Shown here: positions 54,409 to 63,478 of the stretch, in pieces
How positions within the stretch are numbered: the stretch's first letter is position 1
How the letters are laid out: each line of letters opens with the position of its first letter
Source of the DNA: Indibacter alkaliphilus LW1
GTDB taxonomy: Bacteria > Bacteroidota > Bacteroidia > Cytophagales > Cyclobacteriaceae
Direction of reading: 5' to 3'
DNA: 64,000 nt
Assembly (NCBI RefSeq): GCF_000295935.2
Contig: NZ_ALWO02000052.1
Coordinates: forward strand, 124,001 to 188,000
Notes under the pieces: model-generated
What the model was told of the DNA's origin: nothing
The model's input: only the letters and a program-made list of their open reading frames with translations
Database searches by the model: none
Program-made: the position numbers and the translations under genes

Positions 54409-55485
54409 CTATTCTTCCATGCCGGAGGATTTCATTTTTTCAAGGTTTTCTGCCAGTCGAAGTGCCGAGATGAATTCTTCAATATTGCCATCCATGACAT
54501 CAGGAAGGTTATACACGGTTTTATTGATTCTGTGATCTGTGACTCTACTTTGAGGATAATTGTAGGTTCTTATTTTATCTGATCTGTCACCGCTTCCTAC
54601 CATAGATCTTCTTTGTGCTCCTACAGCCTCATTGTGTTTGGCCAACTCGATTTCATACAACCTTGAGCGAAGTACTTTCAATGCTTTTTCAAAGTTTTTG
54701 ATCTGTGATTTTTCATCTTGGCACGTTACCACAAGCCCGGTTGGGTTGTGTGTTAGTCTCACGGCGGAGTAAGTTGTATTGACAGATTGTCCACCTGGGC
54801 CAGAAGAACAATAAGTGTCTTTTCGGATATCGTTCATGTTGATGTCCACTTCTACTTCGTCCATTTCCGGAAGTACTGCTACTGATGCTGCGGAGGTATG
54901 TACCCTTCCCTGGGTTTCTGTAGTCGGAACCCGCTGTACTCTATGTACACCTGACTCATATTTCATCATTCCATAGACATCAGCACCAGTGATGGTACTT
55001 ATGATTTCTTTATATCCGCCTGAGGACCCAAAAGTCAAATCAAGTACAGTTAATTTCCAACCTTGTTTTTCACAAAACCGCTCGTACATCCTGAATAGAT
55101 CCCCTGCAAAAATTGCTGCTTCATCGCCTCCTGTACCACCTCTGATTTCCAAAATACAGTCTTTGGAATCGTTTGGATCCTTTGGTATCAATTGTTGCTT
55201 GACTTGTTCCTCTAATACACTTTCTTTTTTCTTAAGTTCATCCAGCTCAACTTTAGCCATTTCCCTAAAATCAGGGTCTTTTTCTTTATCGAGGATTTCT
55301 TTGGTGCTTTTGATGTTTTCTATGACCAGTTTGTATTCATCATAAAGCTCTACCACCTTTTCCAATTCTTTATATTCTTTGGTAAGCTTGGTATATTTGC
55401 CCATGTCCGACATGGCGTCCGGCTGAATGATGAGCTGTCCGACTTCTATAAATCTATCTTTGAGCGCCTGTAATTTATCAAGCAT
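54409..55485 (-). CDS. prfA: Peptide chain release factor 1
   Basis: A 358-aa class I release factor recognising UAA and UAG and triggering peptide release. The GGQ motif is at residues 231-233 ([14 protein letters not shown]), and the PxT-type anticodon tripeptide, PTT at 187-189 ([14 protein letters not shown]), distinguishes RF1 from RF2. The acidic loop [20 protein letters not shown] is also present. Length and layout are typical. A clear -7 promoter box lies 22 bp upstream of the ATG. Confidence 0.97.
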   Translation of the reverse strand: MLDKLQALKDRFIEVGQLIIQPDAMSDMGKYTKLTKEYKELEKVVELYDEYKLVIENIKSTKEILDKEKDPDFREMAKVELDELKKKESVLEEQVKQQLIPKDPNDSKDCILEIRGGTGGDEAAIFAGDLFRMYERFCEKQGWKLTVLDLTFGSSGGYKEIISTITGADVYGMMKYESGVHRVQRVPTTETQGRVHTSAASVAVLPEMDEVEVDINMNDIRKDTYCSSGPGGQSVNTTYSAVRLTHNPTGLVVTCQDEKSQIKNFEKALKVLRSRLYEIELAKHNEAVGAQRRSMVGSGDRSDKIRTYNYPQSRVTDHRINKTVYNLPDVMDGNIEEFISALRLAENLEKMKSSGMEE

Positions 55486-55507
55486 AATGTCTTAAATTTT
55501 AGGTTGG

Positions 55508-55515
55508 CAAAATTA
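55508..55515 (-). promoter_or_regulatory. Bacteroidota -7 promoter element for prfA
   Basis: On the minus strand this reads TAATTTTG, matching TAnnTTTG, 22 bases before the start codon. No recognisable -33 box. Confidence 0.5.
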
Positions 55516-55605
55516 GCAAAATTTCTCGGATGCCCTCTTGGGCTTCGGGGAAAAGAAAGTTTGGTAAAGCTGTAGCAGTTTCTTAAAAGCTAACGTCAAG
55601 AGAAT

Positions 55606-55869
55606 ATGGATTTAATGAGAATTATGAAAAGATTATTCCTTCCCATCATTTTGTTCCTCGCAATGAGTATTACTGCCTTTCAGTGCGAGCAGGAAAATCC
55701 TGTAAGAGAGATTGAATCAAGCTGCATAGATCAATCAAAGATCAATTCCAAAACATTTTGTTATGATATATACCAACCTGTATGTGGCTGTGATGGGAAA
55801 ACCTATGGGAATGATTGTTATGCCAAGGCAAACGGGGTAGTACAATTTACGGCTGGTGAATGCCCATAA
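55606..55869 (+). CDS. Small Kazal-domain lipoprotein
   Basis: An 87-aa protein with a hydrophobic leader ending in TAFQC (Cys27, possible lipidation) and a single Kazal-type domain (about 39-86): CIDQSKI, FCYDIYQPVCGCDGKTYGND and CYAKANGVVQFTAGEC. The pattern CxxxYxPVCGxDGxTYxNxC is diagnostic. Kazal domains inhibit serine proteases, so it may protect the cell from its own or foreign proteases. The reading frame has ATGs at 55606, 55615 and 55624; the third starts the leader most compactly (MKRLFLPIILFLAMSI). Its stop abuts the convergent acylphosphatase gene. Confidence 0.85.
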   Translation: MDLMRIMKRLFLPIILFLAMSITAFQCEQENPVREIESSCIDQSKINSKTFCYDIYQPVCGCDGKTYGNDCYAKANGVVQFTAGECP

Positions 55870-56136
55870 CTATTGCAATATCAAAAAGTCTTCATATCCT
55901 TTCTCGTCGGCATTGCTAATCTCCAATTCTTTTACTTCTGCATTAGGGGGACCCAATCTTAACCAGCTTTGCATAGCAAGTATGGAGTGTAAGTCTCCTT
56001 CAATTTCCACCAAGACTGAACCATCCTCTTCATTTTTTACCCAGCCTGTTAAACCAAGCTCCACGGCTTTTTTCTGCGTGCTTTTGCGAAAGAAAACACC
56101 CTGAACTTTGCCTAAAACTTTGATTTGACGGTTCAT
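55870..56136 (-). CDS. Acylphosphatase
   Basis: An 88-aa enzyme hydrolysing carboxyl-phosphate bonds. The phosphate-binding loop with catalytic Arg is VQGVFFRKSTQ and the catalytic Asn is in TGWVKNEEDGSV. The start at 56136 (MNRQIKVLGKVQGV) gives the normal length of about 90; the frame extends to 56172, but the additional 12 residues are not part of the fold. Its 3' end touches the Kazal gene's stop without overlap. Confidence 0.93.
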   Translation of the reverse strand: MNRQIKVLGKVQGVFFRKSTQKKAVELGLTGWVKNEEDGSVLVEIEGDLHSILAMQSWLRLGPPNAEVKELEISNADEKGYEDFLILQ

Positions 56137-56299
56137 TTTTTCACTGCATCTATGTATAAATGTAAAAAACACACATTGATATTTTTTGACCCAATATGTA
56201 TTCGGTTACTTTAATATATGGATGGATGATTTTACATTTTCAGATTGAATCTTTTTAAGTAAATGTTCATCTCCACATGATGAAATAGTATTAAGCTTA

Positions 56300-56512
56300 T
56301 CACATGTCCTGATACCATTTGTCCTCAAAGGTATCATTGACCTCAACATCAGCTGTCAGCACTTTGTAGACCATCCAGATCACAGCCGCTGGTGATATAG
56401 AAAACATAAACATGACTATTCCTGTATTGATGTCTGCAAAGATTGCGGTGATAAATATTATCAGGAAAGCGGTAGTCAGGTAGACTGGAAACAGATAATC
56501 TTTCATTTTCAA
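56300..56512 (-). CDS. Small two-helix membrane protein of unknown function
   Basis: A 70-aa protein with two hydrophobic segments, YLTTAFLIIFITAIFA (about 11-26) and FSISPAAVIWMVYKVL (about 37-52), and an acidic C-terminus (VNDTFEDKWYQDM). I recognise no family, but the composition and short size suggest a genuine membrane protein. The frame may begin at either of the two Met residues at positions 1 and 3. It is divergent from the VWA gene. Confidence 0.6.
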   Translation of the reverse strand: MKMKDYLFPVYLTTAFLIIFITAIFADINTGIVMFMFSISPAAVIWMVYKVLTADVEVNDTFEDKWYQDM

Positions 56513-56566
56513 ATTATTTAATGATAATTATTAAACCAGCTTTGCATTCAGTTTGTTAGGTGATTT

Positions 56567-57667
56567 ATGAAAGGATTCCGATTTACCAAATACGTACCAC
56601 CCCAAGATCCTGAGAAAAATACCTTTGAAAACCTGCTGAATATCTTTTTACAATTAGTCACCATGACTGGAGGAGATGTGGCAGAGGCTTTAAGTTGGTT
56701 GAGTAACCTTGATAAAAGATACAACATGACCAATCCAGGTTACGGGATAGGCGATTTTATTGAAGATCTTAAAAATAAGGGTTACCTCACTGAGGAAAAT
56801 GCCAAAGGTGAGATCAAAATTACAGGCAAAGCGGAGCAGACTATCAGGAAAAATGCCCTGGAGGAAATTTTCGGTAAGCTGAAGAGAGGCAAGGGAGGCA
56901 TGCACAAAACCACCCATTCCGGACCTGGAGATGAAAAGGGTAGCGAAAGAAGACCTTATTCCTTTGGAGATAATCTAGACCAGATTGCTTTGACGGATTC
57001 TATCCGCAATGCCCAGATCAATCATGGTTTTGGTGGGGACTACCTGCTCACAGAGGATGACCTGGAGGTGGTAGAGAATGAATACAGGACCCAGACTTCC
57101 ACAGTATTGATGATTGACATCAGCCATTCCATGATCCTATACGGTGAAGATAGGATCACCCCTGCCAAAAAAGTAGCTATGGCTTTGGCAGAGCTGATCA
57201 AAACCCGCTATCCGAAAGATACGCTAGATGTGATAGTTTTTGGAAATGATGCCTGGCAGATAGAGATAAAAGACCTTCCATATTTGCAGGTGGGTCCTTA
57301 TCATACCAATACGGTAGCAGGATTGGAACTTGCCATGGATCTGCTGAGGAGGAGAAAAAATCCAAACAAGCAAATTTTTATGATTACTGATGGAAAGCCT
57401 ACCTGCCTTAAGGTAGGCATCAAGTATTATAAAAATGCTTTTGGAATAGACAGCAAGATTTTGTCAGAGACTTTGAAATTGGCAGCACAATGCCGTAAGC
57501 TAAAAATTCCGGTAACCACATTTATGATTGCTTCTGACCCTTACCTGAAGGAGTTCGTGAAAGAATTCACCAAGGTAAACAATGGCAATGCTTATTACAG
57601 TAGCCTCAAGGGTTTGGGTGATTTGATTTTTGAAGATTATAGAAAAAACAGAACAAAAAGATTTTAA
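56567..57667 (+). CDS. VWA-domain protein, partner of the adjacent AAA ATPase
   Basis: A 366-aa cytoplasmic protein. The N-terminal half (1-170) is helical with a central basic, Gly-rich stretch (GKLKRGKGGMHKTTH). The C-terminal half is a von Willebrand factor A domain with an intact MIDAS motif, DISHS (Asp184, Ser186, Ser188), a Thr/Asp-containing loop (FGNDAWQ) and MITDGKPT. There is no signal peptide. AAA plus VWA pairs (MoxR, RavA-ViaA, magnesium or cobalt chelatase D and I subunits) remodel proteins or insert metals. This one lies 4 bp upstream of a ChlI-like AAA ATPase. The target is unknown. Confidence 0.87.
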   Translation: MKGFRFTKYVPPQDPEKNTFENLLNIFLQLVTMTGGDVAEALSWLSNLDKRYNMTNPGYGIGDFIEDLKNKGYLTEENAKGEIKITGKAEQTIRKNALEEIFGKLKRGKGGMHKTTHSGPGDEKGSERRPYSFGDNLDQIALTDSIRNAQINHGFGGDYLLTEDDLEVVENEYRTQTSTVLMIDISHSMILYGEDRITPAKKVAMALAELIKTRYPKDTLDVIVFGNDAWQIEIKDLPYLQVGPYHTNTVAGLELAMDLLRRRKNPNKQIFMITDGKPTCLKVGIKYYKNAFGIDSKILSETLKLAAQCRKLKIPVTTFMIASDPYLKEFVKEFTKVNNGNAYYSSLKGLGDLIFEDYRKNRTKRF

Positions 57668-57671
57668 AAAT

Positions 57672-59198
57672 ATGGAGTATAAAAACCTCACAGCAGGAGC
57701 ACTGTTGAAGATTAAGAACCTTGGCGAATTAAAAGCAGCAGGGTATCAGCCAAAATCAATCAAAGAAGAGTTGCGCCAAAACCTGATCAGTAAAATCAGC
57801 CAGAAGATCAATGTTTTTGAAGGAATCTGGGGATTTGAAGATACTGTGATTCCGGATATAGAAAGGGCGATATTGTCCCGTCACAATATCAATTTTCTGG
57901 GTTTGAGAGGTCAGGCCAAAACCAGGATCGCCAGAATGATGACCAAGTTGCTCGATGAATATGTACCGGTGGTGGAAGGAGCAGAACTGAATGATGACCC
58001 TTTGCAGCCATTGAGTACATTTGCCAAGGAGCTTATAGAATCAAAAGGTGATCAGACTCCGGTTTCCTGGTGGCATCGGGATGATCGTTACACAGAGAAA
58101 TTGGCCACTCCTGATGTGTCTGTAGCTGATCTGATCGGGGATGTTGATCCGATCAAAGCGGCAACCATGAAACTTTCTTACAATGATGAAAGGGTGATTC
58201 ATTATGGCCTGGTACCAAGGTCACACAGATCGATTTTTGTAATCAATGAGTTGCCCGATTTGCAGGCAAGGATACAGGTCGCCTTGTTCAATATATTACA
58301 GGAAGGGGACATTCAGATCCGTGGTTTTAAGCTGAGGCTACCTTTGGATATACAGTTTGTGTTTACGGCCAATCCTGAAGATTATACCAATCGGGGTTCT
58401 ATTGTGACACCTTTGAAAGACAGGATTGAGAGCCAGATCATCACCCACTATCCTAAGTCCATAGAAATAGGAAAAAGAATCACTTCTCAAGAAGCCAGGC
58501 TTGAAGGAAAGCCCATTGAAAAAATCCATGTGCCCGAATTGCTGAAAGACCTGATAGAGCAGATCGCAGTGGAAGCCAGAAGCAGTGAATATGTGGATGA
58601 GAAGAGTGGGGTGTCTGCAAGGTTAACTATTTCTGGGTATGAGAATTTGGTTTCTGCTGCTGAAAGGAGGCTTTATCTCAATCAGGAAGAGAATACCGTT
58701 GCCCGGATCTCGGACCTCATAGGAGTGATTCCAGCCATTACAGGAAAAGTAGAATTGGTGTATGAAGGAGAGCAGGAAGGGGCTGGATTAGTCGCCTACA
58801 ATCTGATCGGGAAAGCTATTCGATCACAATTTGTAAATTACTTTCCTTCTCCTGAGCAAAAGAAGAAAGACAAAGAAGGCAATCCTTATGTTTTGCCTTT
58901 GTCCTGGTTTGGGGAAGGAAATGAGCTTGATGTTTTGGCTTCTCAATCTGACAAAGAATTCAAGACAGCATTGCATCAAGTACCGGGCTTGGAGGACTTG
59001 GTGACCAAGATGGTCAAAGAATTACCTGAAAAAGAAAAGGAATTTTTCATGGAATTTTTGCTCCATGGCTTGGCCGAATACAGCCAACTGAGCAAAAAAC
59101 TGCTGGATACAGGTTTGAAGTTTAAGGACCTTTTCAGCAGTATGTTTGACATGGGAGCGCCAGATGAGGAAGATTTTGATGAGGAGGATGATATGTGA
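57672..59198 (+). CDS. ChlI-like AAA+ ATPase
   Basis: A 508-aa AAA+ ATPase. The Walker A region is LGLRGQAKTRIAR, with AKT in place of GKT. A Walker B-like SIFVINELPDL is followed by the sensor-1 segment IQFVFTANPEDYTNRG and the arginine-finger region PLKDRIESQII. The SLSYND-type and TPDVSVADLIGDVDP segments resemble magnesium chelatase I subunits. The C-terminus is acidic (DEEDFDEEDDM). Start at 57672 is chosen because the preceding ATG at 57630 overlaps the VWA gene's end. The stop is followed by a 16-bp stem terminator. Confidence 0.88.
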   Translation: MEYKNLTAGALLKIKNLGELKAAGYQPKSIKEELRQNLISKISQKINVFEGIWGFEDTVIPDIERAILSRHNINFLGLRGQAKTRIARMMTKLLDEYVPVVEGAELNDDPLQPLSTFAKELIESKGDQTPVSWWHRDDRYTEKLATPDVSVADLIGDVDPIKAATMKLSYNDERVIHYGLVPRSHRSIFVINELPDLQARIQVALFNILQEGDIQIRGFKLRLPLDIQFVFTANPEDYTNRGSIVTPLKDRIESQIITHYPKSIEIGKRITSQEARLEGKPIEKIHVPELLKDLIEQIAVEARSSEYVDEKSGVSARLTISGYENLVSAAERRLYLNQEENTVARISDLIGVIPAITGKVELVYEGEQEGAGLVAYNLIGKAIRSQFVNYFPSPEQKKKDKEGNPYVLPLSWFGEGNELDVLASQSDKEFKTALHQVPGLEDLVTKMVKELPEKEKEFFMEFLLHGLAEYSQLSKKLLDTGLKFKDLFSSMFDMGAPDEEDFDEEDDM

Positions 59199-59202
59199 AA
59201 AG

Positions 59203-59239
59203 AAAAAGGGTCAGATTTCTCAAATCTGACCCTTTTTTT
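59203..59239. terminator. Very strong bidirectional terminator between the AAA ATPase gene and a T9SS cargo gene
   Basis: Perfect 11-bp core stem GGGTCAGATTT (59208-59218) and AAATCTGACCC (59222-59232), loop CTC, flanked by an A-run and a T-run that extend the helix to 16 bp. Confidence 0.95.
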
Positions 59240-59251
59240 AAAAGTTAAACT

Positions 59252-60571
59252 TTAGTTTTTTAATATTCTAAAATGTTCTACTTGTTCTCCCCAAGCTATT
59301 TCTAGGACATAAACTCCAGGCTTAGATGTTTGCAAGATTTCTGATAATTCTGATGAAATAGATCCAATGTTTTTTGATACCTCAGCAGAGGTATTGATTC
59401 CCGAGTTAAACAACTTAACCCTTATATCTTCACCTTTATATTTTTCTAAATCCAGAAGTCCAATATTAATGTTTCCTAAAGTCGGGTTTGGAAAAACTCT
59501 CCAAGTTTTACCTGATGATTCAATCTTAGAGAATCTCTCAGAAATAGTTTCTGTATAAGAGAAGCTTCCGTCAAAATCTACCTGTTTGATTCTGTAGTAG
59601 GCGATTCCTCCAGAAAGAGGAAGATCATTGTCAGAAAATGAATATTCGACAGGCATGTCCGACCATCCAACTCCATCAAGTTCTGTTATTTTATTCCAAT
59701 TGTTAACATTGTTAATTGATCTTTCAATTTCAAAATGTGAGTTGTTCAACTCTTTTGCTGTAGCCCATTTTAATTTAATTGACCTTTCATGTCGGTCAAT
59801 ACTTGAATTGAAATAAAGGTATTTAACGGGTAGAATACTAAAACCAGCAGCATCTAAAAACTCACAAAAATCCTGAATATTTGTTTTTGCGGGGTCTGCT
59901 GTGATATTTGGAGGAGGACTAGGTAGAGAATAGGAACCATCTGCATTTAATGTACATCCTTGACCTGTATATCCGGAAATCCCCAACCCTTGATCTCCAA
60001 CAATGATGTCTGCTTCCCCGAATTCAACTTGAGCATTTGGGCCATTCAAAGAAATGTCCACGCCATTGAATAGATAATCATTCCTGTCCTCACTTCTGGA
60101 ATCTACAACAAGTTTCCCTCCATCCTCTATACAAATATTGACATATACTAAATTTGAAATATAGCGCAGTGTAAGGATTGAGCCACTTTTAATAATAATA
60201 CATCCTCTATTTTGGGCAGTACCTCCAATTACAAAAGAAGGATTATTTCCTTCGTTTGGCCTGTCTAGTATTAGCTTGGAGTTACCTTCCAAGATTATTC
60301 CTCGGATATCTTCGTTGTTGGCCAACCAAGTAAATGAACGGTCTTCATTAAACCTTGCAATATCTGAAGACCCTGGGGCTCCATTAGGATCCCAAGTGGA
60401 ATTATTGGTGTTGTTGTTTCCCGAATTGACATTGTTGGTCGCGCCGGGTCTATATGTTTTAATATTCCCAGTGCAGTTAGGGCAGGAAGCTATTGAATTA
60501 TGGGAAAAATATAAAAAGGCACACAGAAACAAGAACGTATGAAATACATTTTTCTGAATGAAAGCGCTCAT
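59252..60571 (-). CDS. T9SS type A sorted surface protein of unknown function
   Basis: A 439-aa exported protein. Start at 60571 chosen because it precedes a good signal peptide (FHTFLFLCAFLYFSHNSIAS). The N-terminal half is an Asn-rich, beta-solenoid-like region with a short CPNC motif just after the leader and low-complexity NNVNSGNNNTNNSTW. It resembles the cargo part of many Bacteroidota proteins with metal-free beta helices. A fibronectin-like segment (about 290-350; IERSINNVNNWNKI and AYYRIKQVDFDGSFSYT) precedes the C-terminal type A sorting domain, VFPNPTLGNINIG to EHFRILKN. Function unknown. Confidence 0.87.
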   Translation of the reverse strand: MSAFIQKNVFHTFLFLCAFLYFSHNSIASCPNCTGNIKTYRPGATNNVNSGNNNTNNSTWDPNGAPGSSDIARFNEDRSFTWLANNEDIRGIILEGNSKLILDRPNEGNNPSFVIGGTAQNRGCIIIKSGSILTLRYISNLVYVNICIEDGGKLVVDSRSEDRNDYLFNGVDISLNGPNAQVEFGEADIIVGDQGLGISGYTGQGCTLNADGSYSLPSPPPNITADPAKTNIQDFCEFLDAAGFSILPVKYLYFNSSIDRHERSIKLKWATAKELNNSHFEIERSINNVNNWNKITELDGVGWSDMPVEYSFSDNDLPLSGGIAYYRIKQVDFDGSFSYTETISERFSKIESSGKTWRVFPNPTLGNINIGLLDLEKYKGEDIRVKLFNSGINTSAEVSKNIGSISSELSEILQTSKPGVYVLEIAWGEQVEHFRILKN

Positions 60572-60725
60572 AAATGATACTGAGTTGTTTGGGTGATCAA
60601 CTTGTATCACAAAAGTAATCTAAAGTTTTCGAACCAAAAAGAGATTTGTGTTTTTTGTATAAAGAAAAACGTCTTTTAAACCAAATTATATTTCATTCAT
60701 CATTGCTTATTCAATATGGATAGAT

Positions 60726-60760
60726 AAAAAAAATGGCATCCTTTAAAGAGAGGATGCCAT
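60726..60760 (-). terminator. Intrinsic terminator after rho
   Basis: Perfect 10-bp stem ATGGCATCCT (60733-60742) and AGGATGCCAT (60751-60760), loop TTTAAAGAG-like, with an A-run upstream that gives a T-tail on the minus strand. Confidence 0.88.
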
Positions 60761-60781
60761 TGTAAATTGTTGGACTTAAAG

Positions 60782-62533
60782 TTACCCATTCATAGATATA
60801 AGAAACTCTGCATTGTCTCTTGTGCCTTTCATTCTTTGAAGCAAGAATTCCATGGCCTCTTGGGAAGTCATGTCGGACATCAGCTTGCGCAGAATCCATA
60901 CCCTTTGCATTTCTTCTTTGTCCATCAGTAGATCTTCTCTTCTTGTTCCTGATCCAGGTACATCTATAGCAGGATAGATTCTTCTGTTTGAAAGCTTTCT
61001 GTCTAAGGCCAATTCCATGTTACCTGTTCCTTTGAATTCTTCAAAGATTACTTCATCCATTTTGGATCCAGTCTCTACAAGGGCTGTAGCAATGATGGTC
61101 AATGAACCTCCGTTTTCTACGTTTCTTGCAGCTCCGAAGAACCTCTTTGGCTTGTGCAGGGCGTTTGCATCCACACCACCGGAAAGAATCTTTCCTGAGG
61201 AAGGAACAACTGTATTGTAGGCTCTGGCCAATCTTGTGATTGAATCCAGAAGAATAACCACATCATGACCACACTCCACCATTCTTTTGGCCTTTTCAAG
61301 CACTATTGTCGCCACTTTTACATGACGGTCAGCTTGTTCATCAAAAGTTGAAGAAATTACTTCTGCTTTTACTGAACGGGCCATATCTGTTACCTCTTCA
61401 GGCCGTTCGTCCACCAAAAGTATCATCAAGTGTACTTCGGGGTGATTTTCGGCGATTGCATTGGCAATTTGCTGCAAAAGAACTGTTTTACCTGTTTTTG
61501 GCTGTGCCACAATCATTCCTCTCTGACCTTTACCAATAGGTGCAAAAAGATCCAATATTCTGGTTGAGTAGTTGTCTGCTTTGGTAGAAAGATTCAATCT
61601 TTCTTCAGGGAAAAGTGGTGTAAGGTATTCAAATGGAATCCGGTCTCTGATTTCCTCGGTCGTCTTGCCGTTTACTGTGATCACTTTAAGAAGTGCAAAA
61701 TATTTTTCACCTTCTTTGGGAGGTCTTATAGAGCCTTTGATGTGATCACCTGTTTTCAGTCCAAAGAGCTTGATCTGTGAAGGAGATACATAAATGTCAT
61801 CCGGAGATGCCAAATAATTGTAATCCAAAGAGCGCATAAAGCCATATCCTTCAGACATGATTTCCAAAACCCCCTCATTTTCAATGATTCCTTCAAACTC
61901 CTTCAAGCTGACATATGACTTCTTTTTGGATGAGTGAGATACCTCTGCGGTGGGAATATGTGCCTCCTCGGCATCTTTGATATTTTTTCTTCTTGGGATT
62001 TCAGCCTCTTGTTCGGGAGCTTTTTCAGCCTGCGGAGCTACAGGTTCCACTTCGACTACTTTTCTACGAGGTCTTATAAATTTCGGCTTTTCGTCTGTAT
62101 CTGCGGGAGGCGGCGGAGGAGGTGTGGAAGAAGTGGAAGGGACAGCATTCTTTTCTGTATTTTCTTTTCTTTCTTCTTTCTTAGGGCTTTGTTTCTTAGG
62201 CTCTTCTTTTTTGGAACTCTTCTCCTCTTTCGGAGCATCCTTCGGCTGAGCTGTTACATTTTGCCTTCTGAATTTGGATTTGCTTTCCTCAGAATCCGCT
62301 TCGGGTGATTTGGCTCGAGTCTCCTTAGGTTTTTCTTCTTTTTTGGGTTCAGCTTCTGTGAGTGAAGGCTTCTTTTTTGGTAGAGCTTGCTCGGGAGTGA
62401 TGGCTTGTTGATCCAAAATGGCGTAAACAAGGTCGTCTTTTTTGAGGTTTTTGAAGTTCTTGACTCCCAATTCCTCAGCGATTTCCTTCAACTCCGAAAG
62501 AAGTCTGATCCTTAATTCTTCTATGTTATACAT
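60782..62533 (-). CDS. rho: Transcription termination factor Rho with long charged insertion
   Basis: Hexameric RNA helicase that terminates transcription. The 583-aa protein begins with the Rho N-terminal fold ([19 protein letters not shown]). Then comes an insertion of about 150 residues (about 50-200) rich in Lys, Glu, Pro and Ser ([35 protein letters not shown]). The cold-shock RNA-binding domain contains [13 protein letters not shown] and the ATPase core the P-loop [14 protein letters not shown]; the Q and R loops follow ([26 protein letters not shown]). The insertion is common to Bacteroidota Rho proteins, although its length varies, and probably extends RNA binding. Own terminator at 60726-60760. 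Confidence 0.97.
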   Translation of the reverse strand: MYNIEELRIRLLSELKEIAEELGVKNFKNLKKDDLVYAILDQQAITPEQALPKKKPSLTEAEPKKEEKPKETRAKSPEADSEESKSKFRRQNVTAQPKDAPKEEKSSKKEEPKKQSPKKEERKENTEKNAVPSTSSTPPPPPPADTDEKPKFIRPRRKVVEVEPVAPQAEKAPEQEAEIPRRKNIKDAEEAHIPTAEVSHSSKKKSYVSLKEFEGIIENEGVLEIMSEGYGFMRSLDYNYLASPDDIYVSPSQIKLFGLKTGDHIKGSIRPPKEGEKYFALLKVITVNGKTTEEIRDRIPFEYLTPLFPEERLNLSTKADNYSTRILDLFAPIGKGQRGMIVAQPKTGKTVLLQQIANAIAENHPEVHLMILLVDERPEEVTDMARSVKAEVISSTFDEQADRHVKVATIVLEKAKRMVECGHDVVILLDSITRLARAYNTVVPSSGKILSGGVDANALHKPKRFFGAARNVENGGSLTIIATALVETGSKMDEVIFEEFKGTGNMELALDRKLSNRRIYPAIDVPGSGTRREDLLMDKEEMQRVWILRKLMSDMTSQEAMEFLLQRMKGTRDNAEFLISMNG

Positions 62534-62629
62534 AAAAAGCTTACGAAATTAAATTGATAATGAGATGTAAATTGAATTAATAGTGTATTGAGACTATTGA
62601 ACTGAATTAAAAATATATTCAGGATAGCT

Positions 62630-62654
62630 AAAAACCTCCGGGGAGAAGGTTTTT
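62630..62654. terminator. Possible bidirectional terminator downstream of recO
   Basis: Stem AAAAACCT (62630-62637) and AGGTTTTT (62647-62654), nine-base loop. It lies 135 bp past the recO stop, and upstream of rho; terminator of the recO operon on the minus strand seems most likely. Confidence 0.55.
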
Positions 62655-62788
62655 CAATTACTGTGTTGGCACAATATTAACGTTTCAATACTTAATACGC
62701 AAATTTTTGGTTCAGATACCTTAATATATATGTTCATTATTTGTGTTTTTCTTCTAAAGATAGGATTTTCAGGTAGATATCCTCTAGT

Positions 62789-63478
62789 TCAGCGCATAAG
62801 CTGACGCAGTACCTGCACGGATTTCCATTCGCCAACATACTCCAGGTTCTTACTGTAAAGTATCAACATATGATCTAAGAGGTCTCTCCGTATTTTTGAA
62901 GGAATTTTTTCCTGACATTGGAAGGATTCTGAAATCAATACATCCAAGGCTGCCATTTCAGGGGACCAATCGATTTGTTTGGTGATGTTCTCCTGAATTT
63001 CTTCAAAAAAGTAACTTGCTTTCTCCGGCGAAAATCCCAAATACCTGGAGGTTTCCCAGAGAAATACTAATGGGAAATTACTAATCTGGGCTTTATCGCT
63101 GTCAAGAAGCAGGATCGTTTCTTTCAAAAAATCAAACAAGTCCTCATTTTGATAATTGTCATATATGGACTTGGATAAAACCTCAGCCATAAACAAAGCC
63201 ACTCCTGATTTGATAAAGTCAAAAGGTATGGCTTTAAAAGCATACCCTAATTTGGCTTCTGATATTCTATTGATTCCGGCATTTTCTTTTTCGTAGGCAA
63301 CCAGTTCGAGTAGAGTCAAAGGTTGATAAAGGGCTATTTTACCTTGAGATTTATTGCTTCTTACACCATTTACTATGTAGCTTTTTAATCCCAACTCTCT
63401 GGTAAAAACCTTGGCTATGATAGAGGTATCTCTAAACCTCAGATGGGAAACTACTATGCCTTCAGTTTTTACTAGCAT
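62789..63478 (-). CDS. recO: DNA repair protein RecO
   Basis: A 229-aa recombination mediator that helps load RecA onto SSB-coated ssDNA with RecR. The N-terminal OB fold is evident from MLVKTEGIVVSHLRFRDTS and IAKVFTRELGLKSYIVNGVR, with NKSQGKIALYQPLTLLELV next. The C-terminal helical domain includes PLVFLWETSRYLGFSPE. The zinc-finger cysteines found in some RecO proteins are absent, as in many short members. Its ATG overlaps the stop of the upstream PorZ-like gene by one base (TAATG), so the two are likely translationally coupled. Confidence 0.92.
   Translation of the reverse strand: MLVKTEGIVVSHLRFRDTSIIAKVFTRELGLKSYIVNGVRSNKSQGKIALYQPLTLLELVAYEKENAGINRISEAKLGYAFKAIPFDFIKSGVALFMAEVLSKSIYDNYQNEDLFDFLKETILLLDSDKAQISNFPLVFLWETSRYLGFSPEKASYFFEEIQENITKQIDWSPEMAALDVLISESFQCQEKIPSKIRRDLLDHMLILYSKNLEYVGEWKSVQVLRQLMR

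Noticed and set aside
61934-62308. Phe/Arg/Cys-rich frames antisense to the Rho insertion
   Set aside because: Created by the Lys/Glu-rich codons of the insertion read backwards.
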